Origin: Chara braunii
Lineage: Eukaryota; Streptophyta; Charophyceae; Charales; Characeae
Direction of reading: 5' to 3'
Assembly (NCBI GenBank): GCA_003427395.1
Contig: BFEA01000092.1
Location: 2,234,591-2,275,311 of the forward strand
Length of the DNA stretch: 40,721 nt
In this document: positions 9,650 through 19,116 of the stretch, piece after piece
How the letters are laid out: each line of letters starts with the position of its first letter
Position numbering within the stretch: position 1 is the stretch's first letter
The notes under the pieces: model-generated
Database searches by the model: none
What the model saw: only the letters and a program-made list of their open reading frames with translations
What the model was told of the DNA's origin: nothing
Program-made: the position numbers and the translations under genes

Positions 9650-10296
9650 TATGTGGGTGTGGGTGTACCAACACAGTTGTCGGTGGGCCCACCTCACTTA
9701 GCCATTGGCAGAATCTTTTGTAGTTCCTTTTGATCAGAAATCACCGCAGCCTACAAATCTGTTATGGTAATCCCACAGACAGCCATTGTTACCCTGCTCT
9801 GCGTGACAGCTGAAATAATAATAGTAATAGTAGTAATAGATTAGGAAAAAAGAAAGTAGTTCAATGGTCGCACTTGCGCCTCTCGGTGAGAGCTACAACA
9901 AGCGCTATTTTTTGCGCCGGCGACTCACGCCGCTCGCGCCTGCAGCCGGTTCCGTGACTTCGCGCCATCATTCGAACTTTCGATTCCTCGAACACGACGG
10001 GCAATGCCGACGCACTTCTTCACCCGAAGAGGACAAAGCACTCCATAGCCCTGTCGGGACGTGGAGAAGCTCCAACGTGCGCACACCTGCTAGCATCAAG
10101 CAGCAGCTTGGTAGCTCGTCGCCCGTCTCTGGCTGTCTCAGGCAGTCGGAGTAGTAGATCTCAGAGGATCGCTGGCCTCCCCACGAGACTTCAGGACGGA
10201 TAGAAGATTCCCAACTCAGCGACCAATATATTGGCACATCGACATCATCATAATGACATCGACAGTCGACAAGAAAAGCAATGAGTGGTGAACCAC
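9650..10296. other. Geneless stretch
   Basis: No gene, tail or terminal repeat was recognised. A short ATAATAGTAATAGTAGTAATAG simple tract lies near 9815-9840. Confidence 0.4.
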
Positions 10297-10340
10297 GCCT
10301 ATTCTAAGAACAAAACAAGCCTATTCTAAGAACAAAACAA
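10297..10340. repeat. 22-bp perfect tandem duplication
   Basis: The unit GCCTATTCTAAGAACAAAAC plus two bases occurs twice, at 10297-10318 and 10319-10340. Confidence 0.85.
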
Positions 10341-10409
10341 GACACACTATTTGAAAGAAGGACAAAGACTGCAATCGAAAGATGATACTAATTCGAAATG
10401 AGATCGTTT

Positions 10410-11250
10410 AGCACCTAATTGCCCGTCGACCCTCACACCTGTCGTCTTCCGTTCTCTTCTTACCCATACCTAAATCTCCACTACCCTTCGATCCCAACCT
10501 AACCCGCCAGTCCAACCAGCGAATGTTCTCGCCTATCCATACCGCCCACGAAAGCCAATAGCTAACCCCGCCTCGCCACCTGTCAGTAAATATGATTGCC
10601 CTACCCCACCGTTCACTCCTATTCACCCTTTCGCCCCCCCCCTTCGCTAACCCATTAAAATTTTAAACCCATGTAATAAAATCCCCCCACCCCCGAGACC
10701 CACCTCCCTTCTGAACCCGATATTGCGCCTGAACCTCCACTTACCCCCTCACGACCAACCAATTCTAACGCTCCGATCCCACCCTGTCACCTCGGGGCTG
10801 TCCAGCTCCCGTAACCTCTCCATTAGTTCCATCAATCCCACCCTCCTCGCCCTGCTAGCCCCTGTAGAAATTTGACCCCACAGGGCTGTCTTTCACCCCG
10901 ATCCATCACCCCCTTCAGACCGCCCTCCTCCTAACTATCCGCCCAACAACCCCTACTTTCCGCCCTCATCCCCCCACCATCTACATCCCCACAACCAACG
11001 CCTGCAGAAACTACATTACCTGCGAGAATCGCGGATAAAATAATTCGTTAAATTAAAAAAATAATAATAATAAAAATTGTCCCGTCGATCCCCCCAGCCA
11101 CCCCACGAGGACGCCGCACCAGCGCCACCTAAAACACACCCCTCGAATTCGTCTCACCTCATCACACACCATATTCGGACTAGTACTCCCAAGTACCCCC
11201 CCTCCTACTTCCCACACCAGCGTCCAGTACACCTCCTGAATCTAAGAGTC
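10410..11250. other. Strongly C-over-G skewed geneless region
   Basis: The plus strand is cytosine-rich with few guanines over about 800 bases, including runs such as CCCCCCACCCCC. No open frame carries a domain. The compositional shift against both flanks is clear by eye, but its cause is unknown. Confidence 0.6.
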
Positions 11251-11319
11251 ACTCAATCGTCTATCGCGGCGCGGGGAACGCAGCCCTAAGGTAGCCAAAG
11301 CAATGAGACTAAGAGCTCG

Positions 11320-11324
<5 letters not shown>

Positions 11325-11373
<49 letters not shown>

Positions 11374-11531
11374 TCCATTTGTTGATATGAGTAAGAGAGA
11401 GAGAGAGAGAGTTTTGTTCCATTTGTTGATATGAGTGAGAGAGAGAGAGACATAGAGTGAGAGAGAAAGAAAGAGAGAGAGAGAGAGGGAGGGGGGGTGG
11501 CTACCACAGAGAGAGAGAGAGAGAGAGAGAG
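11325..11531. repeat. (GA)n microsatellite with a duplicated 26-bp insert and one ambiguous base next to it
   Basis: Long (GA)n blocks are interrupted twice by the same 26-bp sequence starting GTTTTGTTCCATTTGTTGAT (11367-11392 and 11411-11436). An N sits at 11532, so the array length is probably not resolved in the assembly. Confidence 0.9.
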
Positions 11532-11627
11532 NAGGACCCCTGACGAGCATTGATTTCTCCCCTGGAGGAGGATTGACTGTCAGCTTGCCCTGCCCACTTG
11601 TTCCTCTCAGGCTCCACCTGGGACCTG

Positions 11628-13008
11628 TCAGGTAGACCTAGGCAAAACAAGAAAAGTGGGAGGATCCGCTTCCAGTTGTTGTTTCTGAGTCTTCCTCATC
11701 TCTCGCTTGTCCGACTGTCTCTGCTGTTGCTCATCATAATATTGCCTCTTCCTGGGGATCTCGGCTTGACATGAACTCGTGGCTGGCAGATGCACATGGA
11801 CAATCGAGGGAGCAGAGGTGACATGGGAAGAAATGTGGTCCCTATTGCTGAGTATGGTGGAGACTGAAATCCAGAGCAGATAGCGAAAGATAGTGGCTTC
11901 TATGAAACACAGACCAGAAAGACAAGCAAGCAAGAGACGCACATTCCCGAGAGACTGGCTACTAAAGGGCAAGGTCACCACCCTTACAGACAACAAGATG
12001 AGATGGAAGAGGTCGTACCAGGCCCAGAGTGCCAGTTTCCTGAGAAGATTGAACCAAACTTCCCTGCTGCCCTTGATGTTGCTAGGGGTGTTAGCGAAGA
12101 GTAGGATAGTTAGAGGGGGGACGTACGGGGGTGGTGTTGCGAAGAGGATCGACCGAAGTTCCGGAAGCTTGTTCCAGATCCAGGTCGCTTCCGAACAGAA
12201 GAGAAGGCAGTGGGGGATGTCTTCGGGTACGTTGTTGTTACACAGCGCGCAGGATGCTGAGCTATCTGGGTCTGAGTGTTTCCTTCTCTCGTGAAGCCAT
12301 TGGTTGACAGGGAGGGCTACTTGTGCTATGAGCCACTGCATGCTACGAATTCTGATTGGTCTGATGAGAAGATATTTGTTCCACGGGATGGTGAGGGAGG
12401 TTGCACAGTCTTAAGTGAAGGATGTTTCTCCACTTCTCCACCAGCCTGGGGTTCGGGTCTGTGGTCTGCAGTCCGAGGTCGTACCCAAACTTTACATCGT
12501 ATTCCGTCATCGTTCTTGACTTCCTGGTGGTGCCCTGCTCCCATAACCACTCCTTTGGGTCGAATTCGAGCTCCTCAATTCTTAGTTCAGGGTGGAAGAT
12601 GATCCACGCCTTACTGTGGGAGACTCTGGCCTTCCTGAGCAAGAAGGTTTCTAACTTTCTACCATTCGTTCTGTGGTGCATTGTTTTGAGCTTCTAATTC
12701 GTACAGACTGCGTTTGGTGATGGGGTAGGATGTGAAGTTGGCGTGGTAGCTGGTTGGATCTGTTCTTGATACAAAGCGGTAGGCTCTTGCTGGAGGGGTC
12801 CGGGAGATGGGCAGGCCCCAATCTCCTGGTTTCCACGTGTATTTCTCGCTTAGGAGGGACGTCCATAGGGGGGATGCTTTTGTGGATTTCCGCTACGTTG
12901 GTGCTCATGGAGTGACAGCCTTTCAGGGGAGTCCGGAGTTCTTGGTTGGATAGCCAGTCCTGTTGCTCCTCGGACCATAGACGTTTGACCTGCCATACTC
13001 CTTCCACT

Positions 13009-13047
<39 letters not shown>

Positions 13048-13135
13048 GGCCACTGGGGGCATTTCAATGATGGTCCTGAAGGTATTTAGTGGTGAATCAT
13101 TCTTAGCTTTCCATGTAAATCACCAATGGCCTAAG
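11628..13135 (-). pseudogene. LINE-2 remnant, 3' end of an ORF2 with zf-RVT finger
   Basis: This is a minus-strand fragment covering the part of LINE ORF2 downstream of the RT. Reading 5'-3' there is KNDSPLNTF...VWQVKRLWSEEQQDW (comparable to VIQVRHLWN...NDWMS in LINE-1), then ELEFDPKEWLW (comparable to LPFDPDEWEW in LINE-3), then LIAQVALPVNQWL and the CCHC finger C-x2-C-x8-H-x4-C in CALCNNNVPEDIPHCLLFC. The frame changes near 12650 and 12342, and there is an in-frame stop near 13120. The copy is interrupted by a poly(A)-only insertion at 13011-13049. The tail ends near 11628 with a Gln/Lys-rich stretch. Endonuclease and RT are absent. Confidence 0.85.
13004..13056 (-). mobile_element. Tail-only retroinsertion: CCC plus A36 between CCAGTGG duplications
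   Basis: On the minus strand CCAGTGG (13056-13050) is followed by CCC, A36 (13046-13011) and a second CCAGTGG (13010-13004). A 7-bp target-site duplication flanking almost nothing but poly(A) is what a maximally 5'-truncated L1-mediated insertion would leave. Removing the insert and one duplicate makes the LINE-2 reading frame run across the site (IIEMPP into VEGVWQV), which independently supports the empty-site reconstruction. Confidence 0.75.
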
Positions 13136-13803
13136 TGAGATGCTGTTGCCTGTTTCTACTGCAGGTGTCAGGGCTTACAACCTGTTTAGCATCTTCTTAA
13201 CCTTTCAGCTGATCCATCAGTGGCACAAACTGGTACAAGGAAAAAGCTGCAAAACTAGCTAATTCACGTGCAAGGGCACCACCTGCAAAACTGCTGAATG
13301 CACAGCAGGGCTACCATCTTCCCCTGAGTGGAGCGCCAGGGTGCCCTGACTCAACAAAGGTAGATCCATTGCAGCATCACCCACAAACCGTGCTCTAAAG
13401 AATTTCCTCACTCCCTGGATGTGTATCGCCTTTCAGGGGTTGATTTTTCATGTGGAAGTGGTGACAGCACTGGTACGTAGAGCTAACGAGTATCATACCT
13501 TTGCCCTTCCTTTTATGGATGACCCCCCACCTCTTTTTGCTCACATGGACTGCCAGTGTGCGAGCAAGGTTCTGTGGCGCTTCATAGAAACAAGGGTTGG
13601 ATGATGGTAGTGGCGGTTCTGTCTTCTAGCCTCTTGTCTTCTGGAGATCAGGGAGAGGGAGTATTGAGGATTACTGGTTTGCAGGTAATATTTGAACTTG
13701 GTCCCATGAAGACGCAGGTTGATAATGTCATAGCTGTTTTATGAGAGAGGAGAAGAGAGGTTAATCCTTCCTTTCGGAGTTGCAATCAATGCCTCTCTCC
13801 TCT
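13136..13803. other. Geneless stretch
   Basis: No domain-bearing frame or repeat end was recognised. The short open frames near 13419-13744 look accidental. Confidence 0.4.
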
Positions 13804-14156
13804 AACAGCAATTTCGTCAAAACGGACATCTTTTATTTTTTGAACGAAATTGAAAACTCAAAAATCGGCCCGATGTAGGTCGATATTTTCAGCTCCTGAG
13901 GGTACGGCGTTCTGAAAACGCCCTACCCCCTGCATGCGAGCCCAGTTACATCCAGGGGGTAAAAACGTCGTACTTACGGCGTTTTCGGAACGCCGTACCC
14001 TCTGGACTCCAGCGAAGTCCAGATACATCCAAGGGGTCCGGCGTTTTAAGGATGCCGGACCCTCAAGAGCTTGAAATTTCCACCTAAATCGGGCTAATTT
14101 ATGAGGTTTCAATTTCGTTTAAAAAATAAAATGTCCGTTTTGACGAAATTGCTGTT
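13804..14156. mobile_element. Foldback (long terminal inverted repeat) element, 353 bp
   Basis: The left end AACAGCAATTTCGTCAAAAC (13804 onward) is repeated inverted at the right end (to 14156). Similarity between the arms continues inward for roughly 90-120 bases (CGGACAT..TTTATTTTTT..ACGAAATTGAAA). The centre holds further nested hairpins built from GGTACGGCGTTCTGAAAACG-like sequence. CTCT flanks both sides and may be a 4-bp target-site duplication, although the left flank is itself CT-rich. There is no coding capacity. It is probably a non-autonomous DNA transposon. Confidence 0.75.
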
Positions 14157-14289
14157 CTCTGGTGATGTAGGGATGAGTGATGGCTTTGGCCGTTCCAGCC
14201 GTGATGGGGAGAGGTGTGTGTATGCTGTTGTATTCATTGGATAATATGAGCCTTGAGCACTGGGCGCTCTCCTTAAAAAAAAAAAAGAC

Positions 14290-14320
14290 AAAAACAAACA
14301 AACAAACAAACAAACAAACA
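14290..14320. repeat. (CAAA)n microsatellite
   Basis: AAACAAACAAACAAACAAAC-type simple repeat, following an A-run at 14274-14286. Confidence 0.9.
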
Positions 14321-15125
14321 GAAAGAGAATAGAGAGTAAGGACAACACCTGGAAGAAGACAACGATGAGAAGCAGCACGACGACGAGGAGTAGCAGAGGC
14401 AGCCTGTGCAGCAGGTCGGCCATGTAAGGGCAGGGGAAACGGCAGCAGCTCCACGTCAGTGGTCGACCGTCCAGCGAAGAACTCCGTCGACAGAAGAAAA
14501 AGTGAGGGAAGATTTGTGCTCCAACGTGCAAGGCGTGACGACAACCGACGAAAACGACGATCTTCCAAAATAAAACTGTCGTCGTCGAACGCAACGCCAG
14601 CGCGGACAAGCATTCAAATTTCCAGCCGTTGTCGACGATCGCCCAGCGCAGCAGACCGCATGGCACTGGCCGGTGACGCCCGATTCGACGGATGGAGGCC
14701 TCACGTGGACGGTGACCGTTTGGAGCCGTTGGGGTGCCGCCCAAACGGTGGAGGGCAGGGACGTCCGTGCTCCCTTTCAGTGGACCATGTCTGGACCACC
14801 CTCAAACCGAAACTGTGCGTCGACGCATGCCTTTGCCGCTCCGAATTTCGCGCTTCCTTGTGCTCCGAGGGACCTCGGGAGGTCCCTTGGGGATTAGGAA
14901 AAATTGGATGTAGCCACAAGGACGCCACAAGGAAATTTCCTTGTGCTGTTTTCACATTTTTTTTCGCGAATCGTCCCCGAGGACAGGTGGAACGAGCACT
15001 TCCTTGTGGATTTCGGGTCCACAAGGAGTGTCTAACGAGGCCCTAACTCAGAATATGTGGAGTGAACCACATCATCATATAACTTTATCACCACCATGCT
15101 TCACACTCCGTACTCCTCTGAATCT
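14321..15125. other. GC-richer geneless stretch with an exact 20-bp palindrome
   Basis: Overlapping frames on both strands (up to 195 codons) reflect few stop codons in GC-rich DNA; no domain is visible. CACAAGGAAATTTCCTTGTG at 14926-14945 is a perfect 20-bp palindrome. TCCTTGTG or CACAAGGA recurs several more times between 14860 and 15035 in both orientations. Confidence 0.5.
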
Positions 15126-15144
15126 AGATGTGTATAAGAGACAG
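15126..15144 (+). other. Tn5/Nextera mosaic-end adapter left in the assembly
   Basis: AGATGTGTATAAGAGACAG is the exact 19-bp Tn5 mosaic end used in Illumina Nextera libraries. The four bases before it, ATCT, match the end of the opposite mosaic end, as in the Nextera mate-pair junction adapter. Translated it gives LDVYKRQ, a known contaminant peptide. It is not biological sequence, and the flanks may not be truly adjacent. Confidence 0.95.

Positions 15145-15193
<49 letters not shown>
15145..15193. repeat. (GT)n(GA)n microsatellite abutting the adapter
   Basis: (GT)8 is followed by (GA)17, starting at the base after the adapter. This is consistent with an assembly join made through low-complexity sequence. 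Confidence 0.9.
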
Positions 15194-15194
<1 letters not shown>

Positions 15195-15600
15195 CTGAAT
15201 GGGAAAATTGAAATATGTGTCATTGTGTCAAATTGCAGCTGCGATCTATTTCACAGTTGGAATGATTTTTTTTTTTTTATTGAGCATTTTTCCTGGAAAG
15301 ATCACAACAAAATCTACAAGTACTCCAATTTTCAGGTTTTTTTACGCATTCTTCTGAGTGCGAAAACTCACTGAGTTTGGAGTACTATTTTAGTTGGCCC
15401 ACACATGGCTGAGTGGCAAAAATGGAAAATGTGCCGAATCGGCGTGACGATTATTTCGCAGTCTAAATTATTTGTTGAAAATGTTCTAATATTATTCCTG
15501 GAAAGAACGCGACCTCATCTATGGATTCTCAAAATTTCAGATTTTTCTGCGGGTTCGTCCGAGCACAGAAAATCGCCAAAGTTGCCACTTGCAAAACGCC
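15193..15600 (+). repeat. Diverged tandem duplication, unit about 215 bp
   Basis: Two related units (about 15193-15370 and 15409-15585) share GGCTGA(A/G)TGG(G/C)AAAA, TTCCTGGAAAGA, a CAAAATTTCAG-like block and TTTTT(A/C)(C/T)GC. A third copy lies inverted at about 23583-23778. This is non-coding middle-repetitive DNA of unknown class. Confidence 0.65.
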
Positions 15601-15687
15601 TGTTTGGTTGCGCCTGACCTCCCTGTTTTGAGAAGACAGGCCTCAACACCTGGGCCTGAGGGCCCTTTTGCAGTTCACATACCCTCG

Positions 15688-15770
15688 CTTCTTTTTGGTG
15701 TCCGCTTTCACCGGAGGACCAGTCCAACGCCCCCCACTTCTTTTTGGGGTCCGCTTCCACCCGAGGACCA
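15688..15770 (+). repeat. Imperfect 34-bp direct repeat, 49-bp period
   Basis: CTTCTTTTTGG(T/G)GTCCGCTT is followed by (T/C)CACC(G/C)GAGGACCA, occurring at 15688-15721 and 15737-15770. There is no domain in any frame. Confidence 0.8.
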
Positions 15771-16305
15771 TTCCTTCCTTTTTCCAAAAGTCCCAGTTCT
15801 ACCAGAGCTAACTGTAGGTAGTCCGCAATTTTGCGAGGGACCGGTCCCCCAAATTTTTTTGCCCCCTAAGAACCCACTTTGCGTCGTGGTCGTCCGCCGC
15901 CGAAAATGCGACACCTTGACACAGACGCCGAAGCCCACTATACCGCAGCCTTAGGGCTGCGAATTTGAGCCCTGATTTTTAAAAGGTTCCAGGTTGGGGC
16001 CAAAGGAAAATGATTGGAAATGTATGTTTCCCACTGGTTCTGAGGAGCTGCGAAAAAAACCTATGAGGGAGGACTTTTCAGCCAACAGTTCGTTGAAACA
16101 TCTAACACATCCACGGCTATAAGACCAGGTATGTTTCATAACGTACTTAATCTCTTTCCTTTTCCTTACTGAGATGTAGGCCTCCTTTGCCCACGCATCA
16201 TCATCATTCACGATGGCATGGGCCTCAATGCAACTATTGTACATGCTTGAGTCAGCCTCGGCTAGGCACAGTCCCATGTCTCTTTAAAATAAAAAGCTAA
16301 AAATT
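15771..16305. other. Geneless stretch
   Basis: Nothing is recognisable. It is bounded on the right by the A-run next to SINE-like copy B. Confidence 0.4.
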
Positions 16306-16306
16306 T

Positions 16307-16443
16307 AAAAAAAACAACATCGGCGACGGGGAGTTGGGAGGGTGCTTGTAAGAGCAGACACCCCCTCTACTGCTCCCGCTCTTGGATGGCTCCGTTGCAT
16401 TGGTGGGGACCTGCACCTGCTAGAAACCGGCTCCTGTATCCCT
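16307..16443 (-). mobile_element. SINE-like copy B, T-rich tail
   Basis: On the minus strand it runs from a weak first hairpin (ACAGGA-GCCGGTT-TCTAGC) into AGGTGCAGGTCCCCACCAAT and GGAGCC, then GGGTG-TCTGCTCTTACAAG-CACCC as the third hairpin. It ends TCGCCGATGTTG followed by T8. Its 3' half matches copy K (27898), including CGGAGCCATCCAAG and the ending TCG(C/T)CGATGTT, so B and K are one subfamily. Confidence 0.7.
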
Positions 16444-16569
16444 TTGCATAAACATTGAGCCAAGTAGCATGTCACAGTCCTATGTCTCAATTGATCTGCA
16501 CAATGGCGACTTGCAGCTGGAATTCTCGCCCAGCTGTTTTCTGAGGCCTTATGGGACTGCATCATTGCA

Positions 16570-16990
16570 CCCACTTTACGCCACCATGATCATAATTGTC
16601 GTCTGATCACGCTCCTCCTCAGGTTCACAACAGTCAGGTTGTCAATGTTCATCAACATGGCTGTTACAACGGAGCTGCATCAGTGCACCCATGCCATGCA
16701 ACCACCGCGACGATCGCCGTGGTCCTCATGCTCTTCCGCATCATGATGAGTGCAACATTCAGGTTGTCAATGTTGATCAACATGGCGATTACACTCACGA
16801 TGGCGATCATCCTCTTATGAATATATCCAAGCGGTTGGCAGCCATGACAACTATGAATATCATAGTCATCCTTATCATCAAAAACTTGGTGTCACCATCT
16901 TACAAGGTTGTTGTGATGATGATCCTCATCATGGCCGTTTGCATCTTACCACAACTATCATCATTGTCATCCTCCTCCTCCTCCTCCTCC

Positions 16991-17046
<56 letters not shown>

Positions 17047-17190
17047 GTCGCCGTTGTCGCCGTTGTCCTTCTTCTCTTCCCCTCCTCCCCCTCATCATCA
17101 TCATATCATATCATATCATATCATATCATATCATATCAATAACATCGTCATCAGCAAACAACAATGACAACAATGAGAACAATGACAATG
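16570..17190. repeat. Cryptically simple ATC-type DNA with (TCC)n, (TCA)n and (ATCAT)n tracts
   Basis: The region is dominated by ATC/ATG/GTC triplets. It includes (TCC)n then (TCA)n at 16956-17046 and the pentamer (ATCAT)n at 17098-17138. A 33-bp direct repeat (CAGGTTGTCAATGTT(C/G)ATCA, then ACATGGC) occurs at about 16634 and 16758. Open frames here encode only Ser- or Ile-runs. Confidence 0.8.
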
Positions 17191-17195
17191 AGTAT

Positions 17196-17317
17196 GGGCC
17201 TCGCTGCACTACTCTCGACATGCACAAAAGACAAAAATATTGCTGGTGTATCTTTCCATATTATAGCGGAAGATTCACGCTCGTTTTGCACATTTCGAGA
17301 GTAGTGCAGCGAGGCCC
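17196..17317. mobile_element. Tourist-like MITE, copy 1 (122 bp)
   Basis: Terminal inverted repeats are about 27 bp. The left starts GGGCCTCGCTGCACTACTCT and the right ends with its complement (AGAGTAGTGCAGCGAGGCCC). It is flanked by TAT on both sides, a 3-bp target-site duplication. A second copy lies at 27395-27514 in opposite orientation. The size, GGGCCT start and 3-bp duplication suggest the PIF/Harbinger superfamily, though CACTA also makes 3-bp duplications. Confidence 0.85.
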
Positions 17318-17654
17318 TATGTTGCGATTATATATGTATGTGTTTTTCACAATTGTGATCATTACCAAATATTGTCATCATCACCATTATGAATTTTTGT
17401 ATTACAATTGACGACATGATGTGACTGAGGCAATGATGCTCCATTGTTACAGAAGTCATAGTCATGGAATAATTGTCATGGCCATGCTATTCATCAGACA
17501 GAGATGATGGTGATGGCATTCATTTCATCAGTCTCATGGTCCTCATGAAACGGTTTGCCACACAAACAGTTGTCACTCATCTCGCACTTCACGGTCGTCA
17601 TCACGATGGTTTGTTGTCCGGATGATCGTGGGCACATCATCGCTATTGTGGTTT
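17318..17654. other. Geneless stretch
   Basis: ATC/ATG-rich sequence similar to that left of the MITE continues. No gene was found. Confidence 0.4.
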
Positions 17655-17888
17655 CCACAAGTACGTTTCCCAGCCATTTTTTCAGAGTCGCGGTGTGCAT
17701 GCTGCCGCGACTCTTAGGGAGCACCGGGGCGCCGTTTCGCAGCACATCCATCTAGGCAAAAGGGGCCGCATGCGAGGCCCGTTTTCCCTGAATGGATGTC
17801 CAGCGAAATGCCAACCTGGTACTCCTGAAGAGTCGCGGCAGCATGCACGCCGCGGGTCTGAATAAATGGCTGGGAAACATACTGGTGG
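17655..17888. mobile_element. Foldback MITE with ~100-bp arms (234 bp)
   Basis: Left arm CCACAAGTACGTTTCCCAGC (from 17655) pairs with right arm GCTGGGAAACATACTGGTGG (to 17888). Pairing continues inward through GCATGCTGCCGCGACTCTT and its complement and CATCCAT/ATGGATG. Nearly the whole element is one long hairpin. No target-site duplication is obvious. A shorter relative lies at 18159-18248. Confidence 0.8.
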
Positions 17889-18158
17889 TTAAAAAAAAGT
17901 TGAGCCCTTCGACTTTGGTGGGCGTCACTCTGGTTCTTTTCCACCGACAAGACATAAGATGTCGAAATAACGAAACATTTTTAAATTTAATGCTTCCAAA
18001 AATAGAAGGGAAAGTGAAGTAAGCTCATCTCAAAGCAAGGCAAAGGCTTTACCTTCCTACAAGCCTGAAGGCACAGTCCCAAATCGTGCAGCTCATCGTC
18101 GAGCATCTGCACCTAGATGGTATGCATACCTAGATTCATAGAGCTCAAACTTAAACAA

Positions 18159-18248
18159 CCAGTACGTTTGCCGGCCATTTTTCTCTGACGCGGCCGCATG
18201 CGCACCGCAACTTTCAGGGGTCGGCCTGCCGAAGCAAATGGCTGGCGG
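18159..18248. mobile_element. Short diverged relative of the 17655 foldback element
   Basis: CCAGTACGTTTGCCGGCCAT matches the 17655 left arm with few changes. It is followed by GACGCGG..GCATGCG..CCGC..ACT and closed by AAATGGCTGGCGG, the inverted end. It is about 90 bp, suggesting internal deletion. Confidence 0.6.
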
Positions 18249-18828
18249 CGGCGCTTCGTTTTGCTTGGTGTGCAGAGTGTTTCTGAGTCAGCAAGTGAAG
18301 GGTCAAAATAGTGCTGGTCTAAGGGGGATTACAGTAGGTGCATTCATATGGTTGCATGGAAATACATAGCTCAGCCAAGATCATTAAAGGGAATGGTGAT
18401 CTTTGACTGAGAAAGATGAAGCATTGGTGTTTAAGCTCATTGTCAGATTTCTCATCGGGAATGAATATACCATCCCTTGGTGATTGTACATATATCAGGC
18501 CTAGCCCAGGCACCCGCGCCAAACTGCCAGGTACACCCCCTAGCATTGCCCACCCGCCATGCATTGACGACCCTGAGTCCGCCCAAGCAGCAGAGTGCCG
18601 ACAGCCCCTCAGTGCAGGCAAGGCAAGGTTTGCACTAGGACCCCCCTATGGATGAACCGCATACACTTATGGGGGCAGGGTGGTCCCCAAAAACAATCTC
18701 CCTCTCTAAGACGGCATGAGGTGAGGCTCTACCATCTTCCCCCAAATAGAACATACGGTCATTGTCGCTCTATCTAGACTGAATGTTTGCCCCAAATACA
18801 CAGCTAGAATGACCCATGAAGGCTTTGC
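18249..18828. other. Geneless stretch
   Basis: No domains or repeat ends were recognised. Confidence 0.4.
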
Positions 18829-18922
18829 CCAAGCTGTTCCAGGCCCAAGCTGTTCCAGGCGCAAGCTGTTCCAGGCCCAAGCTGTTCCAGGCGCAAGCTG
18901 TTCCAGGCCCAAGCTGTTCCAN
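18829..18922 (+). repeat. 16-bp minisatellite, about six copies, ending at an N
   Basis: The unit CCAAGCTGTTCCAGGC is tandemly repeated. Units alternate CCAAG and GCAAG, giving a 32-bp higher-order period. The array ends at an ambiguous base (18922), so the copy number may be wrong. Confidence 0.9.
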
Positions 18923-19044
18923 GCCAGAAGGAGAGTAGGTGGATGGCAGGGGCTGGGGTTGGAGGAGGCTCCACTGGTGCCCCCCAGTGGGTCCCCCCCA
19001 ATAGCCAAGCCTGCTGCAAGATAGGTCTGGTATAGTGGATTGAA

Positions 19045-19116
19045 GGGGAGGCTGGACCCCGTTACCAGCGCAAAGGCGTCTCCTTTACAACGTACTGTGC
19101 ATAAAGATGTATCTAA
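19045..19116 (+). mobile_element. SINE-like copy C (head only)
   Basis: The head GGGGAGGCTGGACCCCGTTA CCAGC folds as GCTGG/CCAGC. The second hairpin is missing. It lies directly before copy D in the same orientation. Confidence 0.5.

Noticed and set aside
11287-11299. TAAGGTAGCCAAA, identical to part of the 28S rRNA R2 insertion site
   Set aside because: Only 13 bases match and the flanks do not resemble rRNA. Matches of this length to some part of 28S are expected by chance in 40 kb.
12651-13067. Lysine-run protein of 138 codons on the minus strand
   Set aside because: The lysine run is the A36 insertion. The rest is LINE-2 ORF2 remnant.
14109-14744. Overlapping 164-211 codon frames on both strands
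   Set aside because: Stop-poor GC-rich DNA. No domain, and the frames run into the foldback element and the (CAAA)n tract.
16939-17167. Open frames encoding long Ser or Ile runs
   Set aside because: They are translations of (TCC)n/(TCA)n microsatellite and not genes.
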